From Salinactinospora qingdaonensis (lineage in GTDB: Bacteria; Actinomycetota; Actinomycetes; Streptosporangiales; Streptosporangiaceae), in the NCBI RefSeq assembly GCF_039539445.1, contig NZ_BAABDD010000007.1:62001-126000 (forward strand): 64,000 nucleotides of DNA. The letters are read 5' to 3'. The position numbers were made by a program, and so were the translations under genes. How positions within the stretch are numbered: the stretch's first letter is position 1; each line of letters begins with the position of its first letter. Shown piece after piece: positions 1 to 8,262 of this stretch. The notes beneath the pieces are model-generated. The model was not told the origin of the DNA, did no database searches, and saw only the letters and a list, made by a program, of their open reading frames with translations.

Positions 1-202
1 CGCTGCGTCGAATGTGGTTGTCATGTCTGAATTCCGCCGTTTTGATGCGGAATGCGGGTTCGCTGTCGTGGCCATACAGGAAGCATCGCGATCGGAAGGC
101 ACCAGGTAAAGGGGTATCTACACTTCCTCGGAACGATGCCAATCCTTGTGGAATCTCATGGAATCGCTTTCTGGATGCTAGAGGGCATGATCTGATGACT
201 GC
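1..202. other. window edge, leader of the XRE gene
   Basis: No convincing gene is seen. The stretch precedes the XRE/DUF397 pair and probably contains its promoter. An AGAGGG run lies about 15 bases upstream of the chosen ATG, so the ribosome binding site is weak. Confidence 0.3.
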
Positions 203-1009
203 ATGTCTCCCGATAAACGAGCGCTTATCAGGTATGGCCGTGAGATCTCTCGGCTTCGTCGTGACGACGATCTGACACAAACGGCTCTGGGAAAACGGGT
301 AGGTGTCGGCAAAAGCCACATATCCGATATCGAACGAGGAAAGACGACCCCCTCCGCGTCCCTGCGGGCCGAGTTGGACAAAGCCATCGGCCACGGTCGC
401 CTGGAACGGCTGTGGGACGATCTGACCGGCTCCGGGCGCGAGGCATGGAAATATGAGGTCGCGGAGCTGATCCACGGCGCGAGCGCGGTCTATGAGTATG
501 AGGTCCTGGTGGTCCCGGCCTACCTACAGACAGCCGAGTACGCTCGCACCCTGATTCGCTACGCTGTTCCGTGGCTCTCCGAGGACGAAGTGGAGACACG
601 GGTAGAGGAGCGCGCCAAGCGAGCAGAACAGTTCGCCAACGCGCCGCAGCCTATGCTGTGGCTCGTCTTGGATGAGACCATCTTGTTTCGCCGCTACGGA
701 TCTCCGGAAATCATGCGGGAACAACTCGCATACCTGGTGGATCTGGCGGAACGTGAGCGAATCGCTGTGCATATCGTCCCAGCAGACACACCTAAGCACC
801 CTGGTATCTCGGGGGCGTTTAAGCTGATCACAACGGATCACGTGCCGGATGTCCTGATCGCGGAGTCCATCCGTGAGGGGCAGGTTGTGACGAACACGGT
901 GGAGGTATCCCAATACCGGATGCTGTTCACCGCTCTCCAGGGGGTAGCGCTGCCTCCCGGCGAGACCGTGAACAGAATCCGAGAAGAAATCGCGAGGTTG
1001 GAACAGTGA
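203..1009 (+). CDS. XRE-family regulator, Scr1/DUF5753 type
   Basis: A 268-residue protein. An N-terminal helix-turn-helix (about residues 12-60, with LTQTALGKRVGVGKSHISDI) is followed by a long DUF5753-like region that includes the YLQTAEYAR stretch typical of the family. Actinomycetes carry many such proteins, each usually beside a DUF397 gene. Characterised members act with DUF397 partners in developmental or antibiotic control; the role of this copy cannot be told from sequence. The stop codon overlaps the GTG of the next gene in GTGA, which indicates translational coupling. The ATG at 203 was chosen because the homology begins almost at once; the ribosome binding site is weak. Confidence 0.9.
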   Translation: MSPDKRALIRYGREISRLRRDDDLTQTALGKRVGVGKSHISDIERGKTTPSASLRAELDKAIGHGRLERLWDDLTGSGREAWKYEVAELIHGASAVYEYEVLVVPAYLQTAEYARTLIRYAVPWLSEDEVETRVEERAKRAEQFANAPQPMLWLVLDETILFRRYGSPEIMREQLAYLVDLAERERIAVHIVPADTPKHPGISGAFKLITTDHVPDVLIAESIREGQVVTNTVEVSQYRMLFTALQGVALPPGETVNRIREEIARLEQ

Positions 1010-1188
1010 CGGTTACTGGCTGGCACACATCGACGTACAGCAACGGCGGCACCAACTGTGTGGAGGTCCGGGAGACCTCCGAGCGTGCCGACGTTCGCGA
1101 CTCCCAGAATCGCGAACGTGGACACCTGAGCTTCAGCTCTGCCGAGTGGGGCGCGTTCCTGGACGCTGTGCGAAACGACGGCGTCTGA
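1006..1188 (+). CDS. DUF397 domain protein
   Basis: A 60-residue protein of the DUF397 family. It has the usual pattern: N-terminal W.TSTYSNGGTNCVEV, central VRDSQNRE, and C-terminal FSSAEWGAFLDAVRNDGV. Members are small partners of the Scr1-type XRE regulator encoded just upstream and are thought to bind it as toxin-antitoxin-like or anti-regulator pairs. The GTG start lies inside the stop of that gene (4-base overlap), so the two are one operon. A strong hairpin follows 30 bases after the stop. Confidence 0.92.
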   Translation: MTVTGWHTSTYSNGGTNCVEVRETSERADVRDSQNRERGHLSFSSAEWGAFLDAVRNDGV

Positions 1189-1217
1189 GACTTCCCGCCC
1201 TCTCAGCTTGGTGCTTG

Positions 1218-1244
1218 GCCCCTGGGTGTGTACCTGGGGGCTTT
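1218..1244 (+). terminator. terminator of the XRE/DUF397 operon
   Basis: Ten-base-pair stem GCCCCTGGGT / ACCTGGGGGC (two G-U pairs) with loop GTGT, followed by TTT. It lies 30 bases after the DUF397 stop. Confidence 0.65.
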
Positions 1245-1402
1245 GCCATCGGGGGCGGCATCGGCGCTGCGGCGGCGTTTGGGGATTTCCGTCCCCTCGA
1301 GGCCAGCCGAGGTCTTCGATTCGGCATCAGCCCAGTTCCCAGGGGCGGTAAGCGCACCAGCCGGCTCCCCGGGGGCCGGCTCCTGGGGTCACGGCTCCCA
1401 GC

Positions 1403-2458
1403 TCACCGCAGTGCGGCCACGGCGCGGTCAGTGTCGTCTTCGGTGGTGTAGACGTGGAACGACAGGCGGGCGCGGCCGGCACGTTCGGCGGCATGCACTC
1501 CGGCGGCGCGCAACCGTTCGCCCGCGTTGGGGCGTTCTACCGTGACGATCGCGGAATCGCCGGGCGGCAGGCCGAGTCCGGTCAGGAACCGGTTGGCCAG
1601 TGCGACGTTGTGCTTGTGGACAGTGTCGACGCCGATCTCTCGCAGGGTGCCTAGGGACGCCGCCGCTCCGACGCAGGCGAACCAGGCGGGGGAGAGGTCG
1701 AACCGTGAGGCGGTCGGCGACAGGTGCATCTCGGTGCTGTAGAACGACGCCATCGGGTCCTCAGCCGCGGTCGGGCCGGCGTTGAGAGGGCGCGTGGCCG
1801 CGCGCAGCCGGGGCGACAGGTAGCCGTAGGCCAAGCCGCGAGGAGCCATGAGCCACTTGTAGGCCGACACCGCGACCATGTCGAAGCGTGTCGCGTCCAA
1901 CGGCAGCCAGCCCGCTGCCTGTGTGGCGTCGACCGCCGTCCAGGCGTCGACGGCGTGCGCCGCCGCCAGAACCTCGTTCACCGGCGCGAGTTCGCCCGTG
2001 GCCGACTGCACCAGGCTGAACGCCACGATCGAGGTGCGCGCGTCCACAGCGTCGGCCAGTTTGTCCAGCGGCACCGCCACGACCTCGACCCCCCGGTCCG
2101 CTTGGGCACGCCAGGGGAAGACAGCCGAGGTGTAGTCGCCTTCGGGGACCACGACCCGCGCCCCCTCCGGCAGCGACGCGGCCACAGTGCCCAGGAGTTG
2201 GGCGGTCGTTGCTCCCTGCGTGATCCCCTCGACGGGAGCGCCCACGAGCGCCGCGAAGTGGTGCCGCGCGATCTCGCCGGCCCGCCCCCACGCCTGCGGC
2301 CCCTCGCTGCCGGTGCGCCACACCCGCATCGCTTCGGTCAGCGCGGTCACGGCAGTGCGGGGCGGGATTCCGTACTGGGCGGTGTTGAGCCACACGGAGT
2401 CGACGTCGTCGACATCCCAGCGTCGCCGGGCCGAAGCGAGATCCATGACCTCCAGCAT
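1403..2458 (-). CDS. class V aminotransferase-fold PLP enzyme
   Basis: About 351 residues, close to the usual length of class V aminotransferases (cysteine desulfurase/kynureninase-like fold). The probable PLP lysine is in VSAYKWLMAPRG, preceded by the cofactor aspartate region WTAVDATQAAGW. ITQGATTAQLLGT matches the phosphate-binding segment. The substrate is not clear: nothing marks it as a true cysteine desulfurase, and no sulfur genes are adjacent. The start is uncertain. ATG at 2458 is given; ATG at 2446 has GGAGG only two bases upstream, and the open frame runs to 2515. The terminal residues near 1403 look complete. Confidence 0.8.
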   Translation of the reverse strand: MLEVMDLASARRRWDVDDVDSVWLNTAQYGIPPRTAVTALTEAMRVWRTGSEGPQAWGRAGEIARHHFAALVGAPVEGITQGATTAQLLGTVAASLPEGARVVVPEGDYTSAVFPWRAQADRGVEVVAVPLDKLADAVDARTSIVAFSLVQSATGELAPVNEVLAAAHAVDAWTAVDATQAAGWLPLDATRFDMVAVSAYKWLMAPRGLAYGYLSPRLRAATRPLNAGPTAAEDPMASFYSTEMHLSPTASRFDLSPAWFACVGAAASLGTLREIGVDTVHKHNVALANRFLTGLGLPPGDSAIVTVERPNAGERLRAAGVHAAERAGRARLSFHVYTTEDDTDRAVAALR

Positions 2459-2600
2459 GGCAAAGCCGGGCTCCCGGCGGCGCCGGCGGGGCCGGCGAGT
2501 CCACGGCTCTGCCACGCGCCTCTGTCGACCTGATGGCTTCGGGTGGGTGGCCTTGGAGCTTGTTGGGTGGTCGGCTGGGTTGTGGGGGTGTTCGTCGTTC

Positions 2601-2635
2601 GCTCGTGCCTCGATCGCTTCGCGATCTCGGCAGCC
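2601..2635 (+). repeat. dispersed 35-bp repeat, copy 1
   Basis: Core CTCGATCGCTTCGCGATCTC: GATCGC and GCGATC pair around TTC, and flanking GCC pairs with GGC. It forms an inverted pair with the copy at 3037-3071. Confidence 0.85.
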
Positions 2636-2681
2636 AGGGGTGGGCTGCGCCTGGGGTGGGTGCCTCAGTCTGCCGCCCCTT

Positions 2682-2873
2682 GGTGGGGTTTCAGGTTGTG
2701 GGTGTGGTTTGGTGGGGTTTCAGGTTGTGAGGGGGTGATCTAGGGCCGTGGCCTGGTGGGGTTTCAGGTTGTGAGGGGGTGATCTAGGGCCGTGGCCTGG
2801 TGGGGTTTCAGGTTGTGAGGGGGTGATCTAGGGCCGTGGCCTGGTGGGGTTTCAGGTTGTGGGGGTGTGGCCT
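2682..2873. repeat. 44-bp tandem repeat array
   Basis: Three contiguous 44-bp units, each starting GGTGGGGTTTCAGGTTGTGA, lie at 2711-2754, 2755-2798 and 2799-2842. Partial units of about 29 and 31 bases flank them at 2682 and 2843. The full units look identical, which suggests recent slippage. There are no unique spacers, so this is not CRISPR. Confidence 0.9.
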
Positions 2874-3036
2874 GGTGAGGTTCGACCCTGCTAGGGGGTG
2901 GTTGTCTTTGGGGTCGCGGCCTGGCGTCGGCCTCGAGGAGGTCGCCACCTGTTGGGTCCCGAACTACAGTGACGTTCCTTCATCGCGGTGGCCGCCTGCA
3001 CCACTTCACTCCACCTCAACCACTGCGTCCCCTCCG

Positions 3037-3071
3037 GCTGCTGAGATCGCGAAGCGATCGAGGCACGAGCG
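3037..3071 (-). repeat. dispersed 35-bp repeat, copy 2
   Basis: Reverse-orientation copy (GAGATCGCGAAGCGATCGAG core), the partner of the copy at 2601. Confidence 0.85.
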
Positions 3072-3219
3072 ACGAGAAACGCCTTATGACCCCGCCACCC
3101 CCGTGTGCGCGGTGAGCACCGGTAATGGGCGGCCTCGCCTATGCCCGTCATGCCGCCACCTCCGCATGCGCGGGGGAGAACCGCACGCTGTGCCGCGGTG
3201 GGCCACCTCGGGCGACCAT

Positions 3220-4356
3220 CTAGCGGCCGTCGAGCCAGGTGCCGCGGTGGGCCACGCCGGCGACGGTGAGGTCGTCGTCGAGCATCACCAGGTCGGCGGC
3301 GTTGCCCGGCTCCAGGGAGCCAATCCCGGGCAGGCCCAGGGCGCGTGCCGGGACCCGGGTGGCCGCGTGCACGGCTTCGGGCAGCGTCACGCCCACCTCG
3401 TGGACCGCTCGGCGGATCGCGTCGGGCAACACGATGGTGCTGCTGGCGATGGCTCCGGTCTCGGCGACCGTGGCGCGGCCGTCGACGACCCGCACCCGCA
3501 GTTTGCCCAGCATGTATTCGCCGTCGCCCAGACCGGTGGCCGCCATCGCGTCGGTGACCAGCGCGATCCGGTCGGCCCCGGCGGCGGCGAAGGCCAACCG
3601 TACGGCCGCAGGGTGGACGTGCACCCCGTCGTTGATGATCTCGACGGTCACCCGGTCGTCGGTGAGGGCCGCCGCGATCGGGCCGGGCTCGCGGTGGTGC
3701 AGCGGCCCCATCGCGTTGAACAGGTGGGTGGCCACGGTGGCGCCAGCGTCGAACGCGGCCCGCGCCTGTTCGTAGGTCGCCTCAGTATGGCCCACGGCGA
3801 CCGTGACGCCTTCAGCGACGGCGCGGCGGATCAACGCCAGCGCGCCGGGCAACTCCGGCGCGATCGTGAGCATCCGCAGGTGTCCGCGTCCGGCCTTGAG
3901 CAGCCGGGAGAACTCGTCCTGGTCGGGGGCGCGCAGCAGCGCCGGATCGTGGGCGCCGCACTTGGCCGCGGCGATGTAGGGGCCCTCCAGGAAGATCCCG
4001 CCGATTTCTCCAGCGTCGGCCAGCTCGGCGAGCATGCTCACCTGCCGGTGGGTGTCCTCGGGGGTGGCGGCCACGAGGCCGCCGATCACCGTCGTGACCC
4101 CCTTGCCCCGGTTGAAGGCCACGATGTCGCGGATGGGTTCGGCAGACTCGTCGGTGAACGCCGCGCCGGCACCGCCGTGCAGATGGATGTCGACCGTACC
4201 CGGGATGACCCAGCGTCCCCCGGCGTCGAGGGGGTGGGAGCCGTCGGAGGGTGGTGCTCCGTGGCCGAGCGCGGCGATGTGCCCGTTCTCCTCGCGTAGC
4301 CAGCCCTGTGTCACCCCCTGCGGGGTCACCAGCTTCGCATTCGCTAGAGTCGCCAT
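3220..4356 (-). CDS. nagA: N-acetylglucosamine-6-phosphate deacetylase
   Basis: A 378-residue cytoplasmic amidohydrolase that converts GlcNAc-6-phosphate to glucosamine-6-phosphate and acetate in amino-sugar recycling. Visible family motifs are VDIHLHGG (metal-binding HxH), GHTEATYEQARAAFDAG followed by ATHLFNAMGPLHHREPG, and the catalytic aspartate region VTDAMAATGLGDG. The length is normal. ATG at 4356 is preferred because AGGAAGG lies eight bases upstream; a TTG six bases earlier is possible. The gene stands alone, with no nagB or PTS gene beside it in the window. Confidence 0.95.
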   Translation of the reverse strand: MATLANAKLVTPQGVTQGWLREENGHIAALGHGAPPSDGSHPLDAGGRWVIPGTVDIHLHGGAGAAFTDESAEPIRDIVAFNRGKGVTTVIGGLVAATPEDTHRQVSMLAELADAGEIGGIFLEGPYIAAAKCGAHDPALLRAPDQDEFSRLLKAGRGHLRMLTIAPELPGALALIRRAVAEGVTVAVGHTEATYEQARAAFDAGATVATHLFNAMGPLHHREPGPIAAALTDDRVTVEIINDGVHVHPAAVRLAFAAAGADRIALVTDAMAATGLGDGEYMLGKLRVRVVDGRATVAETGAIASSTIVLPDAIRRAVHEVGVTLPEAVHAATRVPARALGLPGIGSLEPGNAADLVMLDDDLTVAGVAHRGTWLDGR

Positions 4357-4882
4357 CCGCAACGCCTTCCTGTGCCCGACACCACATCCGTCGCGTTCTC
4401 GCCCAACCAGCGGCGCAGGGCGTCACTCACACGTCCCGTGAACAGGGTGATCGTGTGAGAGGGGCCGCGCGTCGCGGCCGGTGGGCGCGGCGCCCACCCC
4501 ACCTTGGCTCGGACAAAACCGCGTATCACGCATTGACGATAACGCCGGCCCCGCACATGATGGAGAACATGGCTGCCGGTGAGCTGCTCGTCCAGCGCCT
4601 GCATGTCGATCTTCGGCAGCAGGCCAGCGCCCTGTGTCGTAGCTGAGTCCGTCCCGAGGCCCGCGCTCTTGCGGCGTTTTCCCCTGTGATCCCGGCGTAC
4701 ATGACGGCCGGATTGGGGTGACCCAGGCCCGCCGCGCCTCGCGGACGCGCGAACCCCCTTCTCGCCGCCTCCCGGGTTGAGGCATGTGCCACGCCGTGGA
4801 ACAGCGGTGTTCCACAGTCGGCCCCCGTTCCTCGCTACGCTTCTCGCGGCCGGTCACGGCCGCATGCACAAGGAGACCACGC
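4357..4882. other. divergent intergenic region nagA / FMN reductase
   Basis: About 525 bases between two divergent starts. A palindrome lies at 4796-4815. Otherwise no gene, tRNA-like fold or repeat was recognised. Confidence 0.5.
4796..4815. promoter_or_regulatory. palindromic operator candidate
   Basis: Perfect inverted repeat GTGGAACA-GCGG-TGTTCCAC ending 67 bases before the ATG of the FMN reductase. Size and position suit a dimeric regulator site (TetR, MarR or HxlR class). No such regulator is adjacent. Confidence 0.5.
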
Positions 4883-5401
4883 ATGACTCGCTTCACCGTG
4901 CTCGTTGCCGCGCCAGAATCCCGTTCCGCCGTCCAGGCCGCCGCTGTGCGCGCCGCGGCGACCATCGAAGGTGTGACCTCGATCGCGGCCTCGCCGGAGG
5001 TTGTCGACCTCGCCGAGTTGGGGCCGGAGTTGCTCGCGCCGTCGCCGAGCCGACAGGTGACCGAAGCGCTCGCCCAAGTCGAGGAGAGCGACGTCGTCCT
5101 CGTCGCCTCCCCGCAGGCGCACGGCAGCTACACGGGGCTGCTCAAGGTCTTCGCCGACCGGTTGCCCGAACTCGCCTTGGCCCACGCCATCGCGGTGCCC
5201 ATGGCCGCGGTCGACGACCTGCGCAACCACCGCAACCTTGAGGAGGACCTGCGGGTGCTCCTGTCCGACCTGGGAGCCTGGGTGATCGAGCCCGGCCTGT
5301 TGCTGTCCTATGGCGAGTTGGCCCAGCCGCACGGGGTGATTGACGCCTGGGCCGAGGTCGCCGCTCCCGCGTTGCGCGAGGCGATCGCCGTCGCCGCCTG
5401 A
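4883..5401 (+). CDS. NADPH-dependent FMN reductase family protein
   Basis: A 172-residue flavodoxin-like protein. The Rossmann-like start MTRFTVLVAAPES and the segment VVLVASPQAHGSYTGLLKVFADRLP match the FMN-reductase family, where a P-x-[YH]-x-x-S/T-like segment follows strand 3. It probably transfers electrons from NAD(P)H to flavin or small acceptors; the substrate is unknown. ATG at 4883 has AGGAG eight bases upstream, so a longer upstream frame is rejected. It converges on the MpaB-type oxygenase across a 300-bp repeat-like insert. Confidence 0.85.
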   Translation: MTRFTVLVAAPESRSAVQAAAVRAAATIEGVTSIAASPEVVDLAELGPELLAPSPSRQVTEALAQVEESDVVLVASPQAHGSYTGLLKVFADRLPELALAHAIAVPMAAVDDLRNHRNLEEDLRVLLSDLGAWVIEPGLLLSYGELAQPHGVIDAWAEVAAPALREAIAVAA

Positions 5402-5488
5402 CCGGAAGCCAACGCCTGCGTGTCCCGCCGCTAGGTTGTTGTTTTTTGAACGGCTGGGGTGCGGGGCTGCGGGGAGTGTTCTCCGTTC

Positions 5489-5523
5489 GCTCGTGCCTCG
5501 ATCGCTTCGCGATCTCGCCAGCC
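5489..5523 (+). repeat. dispersed 35-bp repeat, copy 3
   Basis: GCTCGTGCC followed by the palindromic GATCGC-TTC-GCGATC core, inside the 5431-5730 element. Confidence 0.85.
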
Positions 5524-5627
5524 AGGGGTGGCGGACGTACTTATCTGTTTATGCCTACTGTCGGTCCTGGCTGCTCTTTTAGGAAACAGGATTGAGGGGT
5601 GCGGGGCTGTGGGGGTGCTCGTTGTTG

Positions 5628-5662
5628 GCTCGTGCCTCGATCGCTTCGCGATCGCGCCAGCT
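5628..5662 (+). repeat. dispersed 35-bp repeat, copy 4
   Basis: Same orientation as copy 3; the 3' part is changed to GATCGCGCCAGC. Inside the 5431-5730 element. Confidence 0.8.
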
Positions 5663-5726
5663 TGCGGGGGCGCTCGCCCGCGTGCGCCCACCGCCCGCTT
5701 TCGCCGCCCTTTCCAAAAACAACAAC

Positions 5727-6671
5727 CTAGCCGCCTTGCGTCGAGGGGCGCTGTGGGGCGGGCACGCGGGCGCCGGTGGCTTCGACTTCGGTCGTGGTCA
5801 GGCCGTGGGGGACCGGGCAGCCTTTGGGGAAGGTCCCGATCTGGTTGACGTCGTAGCCATCGGGGTAGCTGCGGATCTTGCCGCTGTTTTCGACCAGCAT
5901 CGGTTCCTCGCGTGGGGGCATGTGGCGGACGATGCGGGCGCGGGTGCGTAGCGCGGCGTTGGCCGCCATGCGCCACAACCGTGACGGTGACCGGTAGCCG
6001 AATGCTGTGATCAGGCGCTGGTCCAGCAGGGCCATGCTGAAGCGGCGCATGAGCGGCTGTTGCCACGTGGGGGAGAAGCTGGCCATCAGGTCGAGGGTGG
6101 CATCGGAGACCTTCCGACCGCCGTCGGAGTAGCTGAAGTGCTCCTGCTCGTAGGAGTCGAACAGCTCGCGGAAGGCTCGGTAGGTTTCGGGGATATCCCG
6201 GATTCCCATGTGCTTGCCGAGTTCGCGGTAGTAGTTGGTGGTGGCGGTGATCTCGTGTTCGGTGAGCCGGCGCCAGCCGTAGCGCCACTCGTTGAGCCAA
6301 ACAACCGGCATGACGACGAACGTGCTGAGCACGTAGCGGTAGTCATCGTTGGAGATGTCGTAGCAGCGGTGCATCTGGTTCATCCGGCGTAGCGCGTCAC
6401 GCCCCTTGCCCGGCGTGAAGCCGTGCGTCAGCATCGCGTCGAGCAGCAGCGCCGTGTCGTCGTAGCGGCGCTGGGTACGTTCGGTGAACTCCCTGGTCCC
6501 AAGCAGCAGCTCACCGATGCTGGGCACCGCGTAGGTCCGGTAGAGCGCCAGCCCTAGCGCCTGGCTCATGTCCCAGGGGAATTCATGGGCGGTAAGGATC
6601 TGCGTGATACGCAGATAGTCCTGCGCGGCGTCGAGCCGGTGCGTCTCGTGGTACCAGTCGAACCGTTTCAC
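5727..6671 (-). CDS. MpaB-like oxygenase family protein (DUF2236)
   Basis: A 314-residue protein resembling the DUF2236/MpaB family, related to latex-clearing protein and mycophenolic-acid MpaB oxygenases. These bind haem b and cleave or oxidise C=C bonds. The segment RRMNQMHRCYDISNDDYRYVLSTFVV, followed by a W..R.GWR.LTEHE region, is characteristic. The substrate is unknown. The GTG start at 6671 has GAGAGGG about ten bases upstream. The TAG stop lies within the inverted end of the 5431-5730 element, so the last residues could have been altered by that insertion. Confidence 0.75.
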   Translation of the reverse strand: MKRFDWYHETHRLDAAQDYLRITQILTAHEFPWDMSQALGLALYRTYAVPSIGELLLGTREFTERTQRRYDDTALLLDAMLTHGFTPGKGRDALRRMNQMHRCYDISNDDYRYVLSTFVVMPVVWLNEWRYGWRRLTEHEITATTNYYRELGKHMGIRDIPETYRAFRELFDSYEQEHFSYSDGGRKVSDATLDLMASFSPTWQQPLMRRFSMALLDQRLITAFGYRSPSRLWRMAANAALRTRARIVRHMPPREEPMLVENSGKIRSYPDGYDVNQIGTFPKGCPVPHGLTTTEVEATGARVPAPQRPSTQGG

Positions 6672-6848
6672 TGCCCCGTGCCCTCTCCGTTGTACTGCCC
6701 GCTGCTGGAGCCGGCCGGCGTCGCGCCCACGGCGAAAACGGCTGCGCCTCCGGCAGTGTGACTACTTTCCCACACTGCGTCACGGCCTTTGCCTCGGGCC
6801 TTGGCGAGAGCTTCCCGCGCCCGCTCAAGCAGCGGGCGCGGGACGGTG

Positions 6849-7442
6849 TCAAACGGCGGGGGCCATGGTGTCGGCGACATGGCGCACCAGGGTCAGTAGG
6901 ACCTCTTTATCCGATTCCCGTACCCGGGCGTCGCACGTCACGACCGGCACCTGCGGGGCGAGGCTCAGGGCGCCGCGCACCTCCTCGGGTTCGTAGTGGT
7001 AGGCCCCGTCGAAACAGTTGACGGCCACGATGAACGGCACACCGCGCTGTTCAAAGAAGTCCACGGAGGCGAAGCACGTCTCCAGTCGGCGCGTGTCGGC
7101 GAGCACCACCGCGCCGAGAGCCCCCAGCGCCAACTCGTCCCACATGAACCAGAACCGTTGCTGGCCCGGCGTGCCGAACATGTACAGCACTAGATCGTCG
7201 TTGATGGTGATGCGCCCGAAGTCCAGCGCGACCGTGGTCGTCGACTTCTCTTCGACCCCCGCGAGATCGTCCACGCCCATACTGGCTTCTGTCATCACTT
7301 CTTCGGTGCTCAGTGGGGCTATCTCACTGACCGCGCCCACCAGGGTCGTCTTCCCGGCGCCGAAGCCGCCGGCGATGATGATTTTGAGAGCGGAGGGGAT
7401 CGCAGCGCGTCCGCCGTCTGCATCAGAGTCGTTGGATGCCAT
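6849..7442 (-). CDS. cvnD: conservon small GTPase (CvnD)
   Basis: A 197-residue Ras-like ATP/GTP-binding protein, the fourth conservon component. It has the P-loop GGFGAGKTTL (about residues 22-31), a switch region with FGRITINDDLVLYMFGTPGQQRFWFMWD (the G3 aspartate is replaced, as is common in this family) and AVNCFDG as the G4 segment. In Streptomyces, conservon proteins assemble at the membrane around the CvnA sensor and influence development and secondary metabolism. Its ATG overlaps the 3' end of cvnC by 20 bases, so it is translationally coupled. Confidence 0.93.
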   Translation of the reverse strand: MASNDSDADGGRAAIPSALKIIIAGGFGAGKTTLVGAVSEIAPLSTEEVMTEASMGVDDLAGVEEKSTTTVALDFGRITINDDLVLYMFGTPGQQRFWFMWDELALGALGAVVLADTRRLETCFASVDFFEQRGVPFIVAVNCFDGAYHYEPEEVRGALSLAPQVPVVTCDARVRESDKEVLLTLVRHVADTMAPAV

Positions 7443-7806
7443 CGAGTACCGCCTGAAGTACGTCCCGGCTCACCGGGCTTTCTGCTGTGTAAGGGGCGCG
7501 GGCGAGGACGTAGCCGCTGTTGATGAGGTCACTCAGCAAGACTTTGACCACGGCTACCGGGATGTCCAGGCGCGCTGAGATCTCGGCCACCGACTGCGGA
7601 CGCTGGCACAGCTCAAGGATCGCGATCTGCTCAGGTTCCAGGGCGATCTCGTCGGCATCGACGCGGGCCGCGATGACCACGCTGATCATGTCGAGCTGTA
7701 CGCTGTCGCGACGCTGTCGCCCGAACGTCAGCACATAGGGCCGTACCAGCGGGTCGCTTTCCGGTAGTCCGGACTCGTCATGCGAGGTGTCATGGGAATC
7801 GTTCAT
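7423..7806 (-). CDS. cvnC: conservon DUF742 protein (CvnC)
   Basis: A 127-residue DUF742 protein. It has the typical VRPYVLTFGR motif near the N-terminus and a C-terminal winged-helix-like part (ILELCQRPQSVAEISARLDIPVAVVKVLLSDL). It is the third member of the conservon and a probable adaptor. ATG at 7806 has GGGGGGAG five bases upstream. It lies 12 bases after cvnB and overlaps cvnD. Confidence 0.93.
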   Translation of the reverse strand: MNDSHDTSHDESGLPESDPLVRPYVLTFGRQRRDSVQLDMISVVIAARVDADEIALEPEQIAILELCQRPQSVAEISARLDIPVAVVKVLLSDLINSGYVLARAPYTAESPVSRDVLQAVLDGIQRL

Positions 7807-7818
7807 CGGCTCTCCCCC

Positions 7819-8262
7819 CTACCGGGAAGGGCTCTCGGAGACCTGATCGCTGCGGGAGGGTTCTGACTCCTCGGAGCGCGGGGGCGCGTCGAGGAACGAA
7901 CCCACCTGTTCGACCAGGACGTTCATCTCATAGGCGATGAGCCCCACATCGGAGTCTTCCTCGGCGATCACCGACAGGCAGGCGCCTGAACCGGCGCCAC
8001 TGACGAACAGGTAGGCGTGCTCCATTTCCACCACGGTCTGGAGCACGCGACCGCCGCCGAAGTGGCGTCCGGTGCCACGCGCCAGGCTCTGGAAAGCTGA
8101 CGCCATAGCTGACAGGTGCTCGGCGTCGCTGGTCGTGAGCTCTTTTGACTTTCCGATGAGCAGGCCGTCGGCGGAGAGCACGATCGCGCACCGTGTCCCG
8201 ACCGCACGGTCGATGAGCTCGTCGAGTAGCCAGTCCAAGTCCCTAGAGGCGTTATTCGTCAC
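7819..8262 (-). CDS. cvnB: conservon roadblock/LC7 protein (CvnB)
   Basis: A 147-residue roadblock/LC7 protein (DLDWLLDELIDRAVGTRCAIVLSADGLLIG, then HLSAMASAFQSLA). It is the second conservon component, expected to bind the GTPase CvnD. The start is the GTG at 8262, inside the last codons of cvnA (11-base overlap) with AGAAGGAAC upstream. A longer frame to 8793 is only the antisense-like shadow of the proline-rich tail of cvnA. The C-terminus is Ser/Glu-rich and probably disordered. Confidence 0.93.
   Translation of the reverse strand: MTNNASRDLDWLLDELIDRAVGTRCAIVLSADGLLIGKSKELTTSDAEHLSAMASAFQSLARGTGRHFGGGRVLQTVVEMEHAYLFVSGAGSGACLSVIAEEDSDVGLIAYEMNVLVEQVGSFLDAPPRSEESEPSRSDQVSESPSR

Larger units (their letters stand above)
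2459..3219. other. gene-free, repeat-rich stretch
   Basis: This 760-base stretch between the aminotransferase start and the nagA stop holds an inverted pair of the dispersed 35-bp repeat (2601-2635 and 3037-3071) and a run of 44-bp tandem repeats (2682-2873). No plausible gene is seen; the open frames across it are repeat translations. Confidence 0.7.
5431..5730. mobile_element. MITE-like element with 20-bp inverted ends
   Basis: The ends 5431-5450 (ctaggttgttgttttttgaa) and 5711-5730 are inverted repeats matching at 19 of 20 positions. They enclose about 260 bases with two direct copies of the dispersed repeat. No coding capacity is seen. The right end contains the TAG stop of the neighbouring minus-strand gene. 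Being a non-autonomous mobile element is inference; two A-rich terminators facing each other would be an alternative for the ends. Confidence 0.5.

Noticed and set aside
2682..2873. CRISPR array
   Set aside because: The 44-bp units are contiguous and identical with no unique spacers, and no cas gene is present.
2836..4299. 487-residue plus-strand open frame over nagA
   Set aside because: Antisense to a canonical NagA with all motifs; the product is Gly/Arg/His-rich with no family features.
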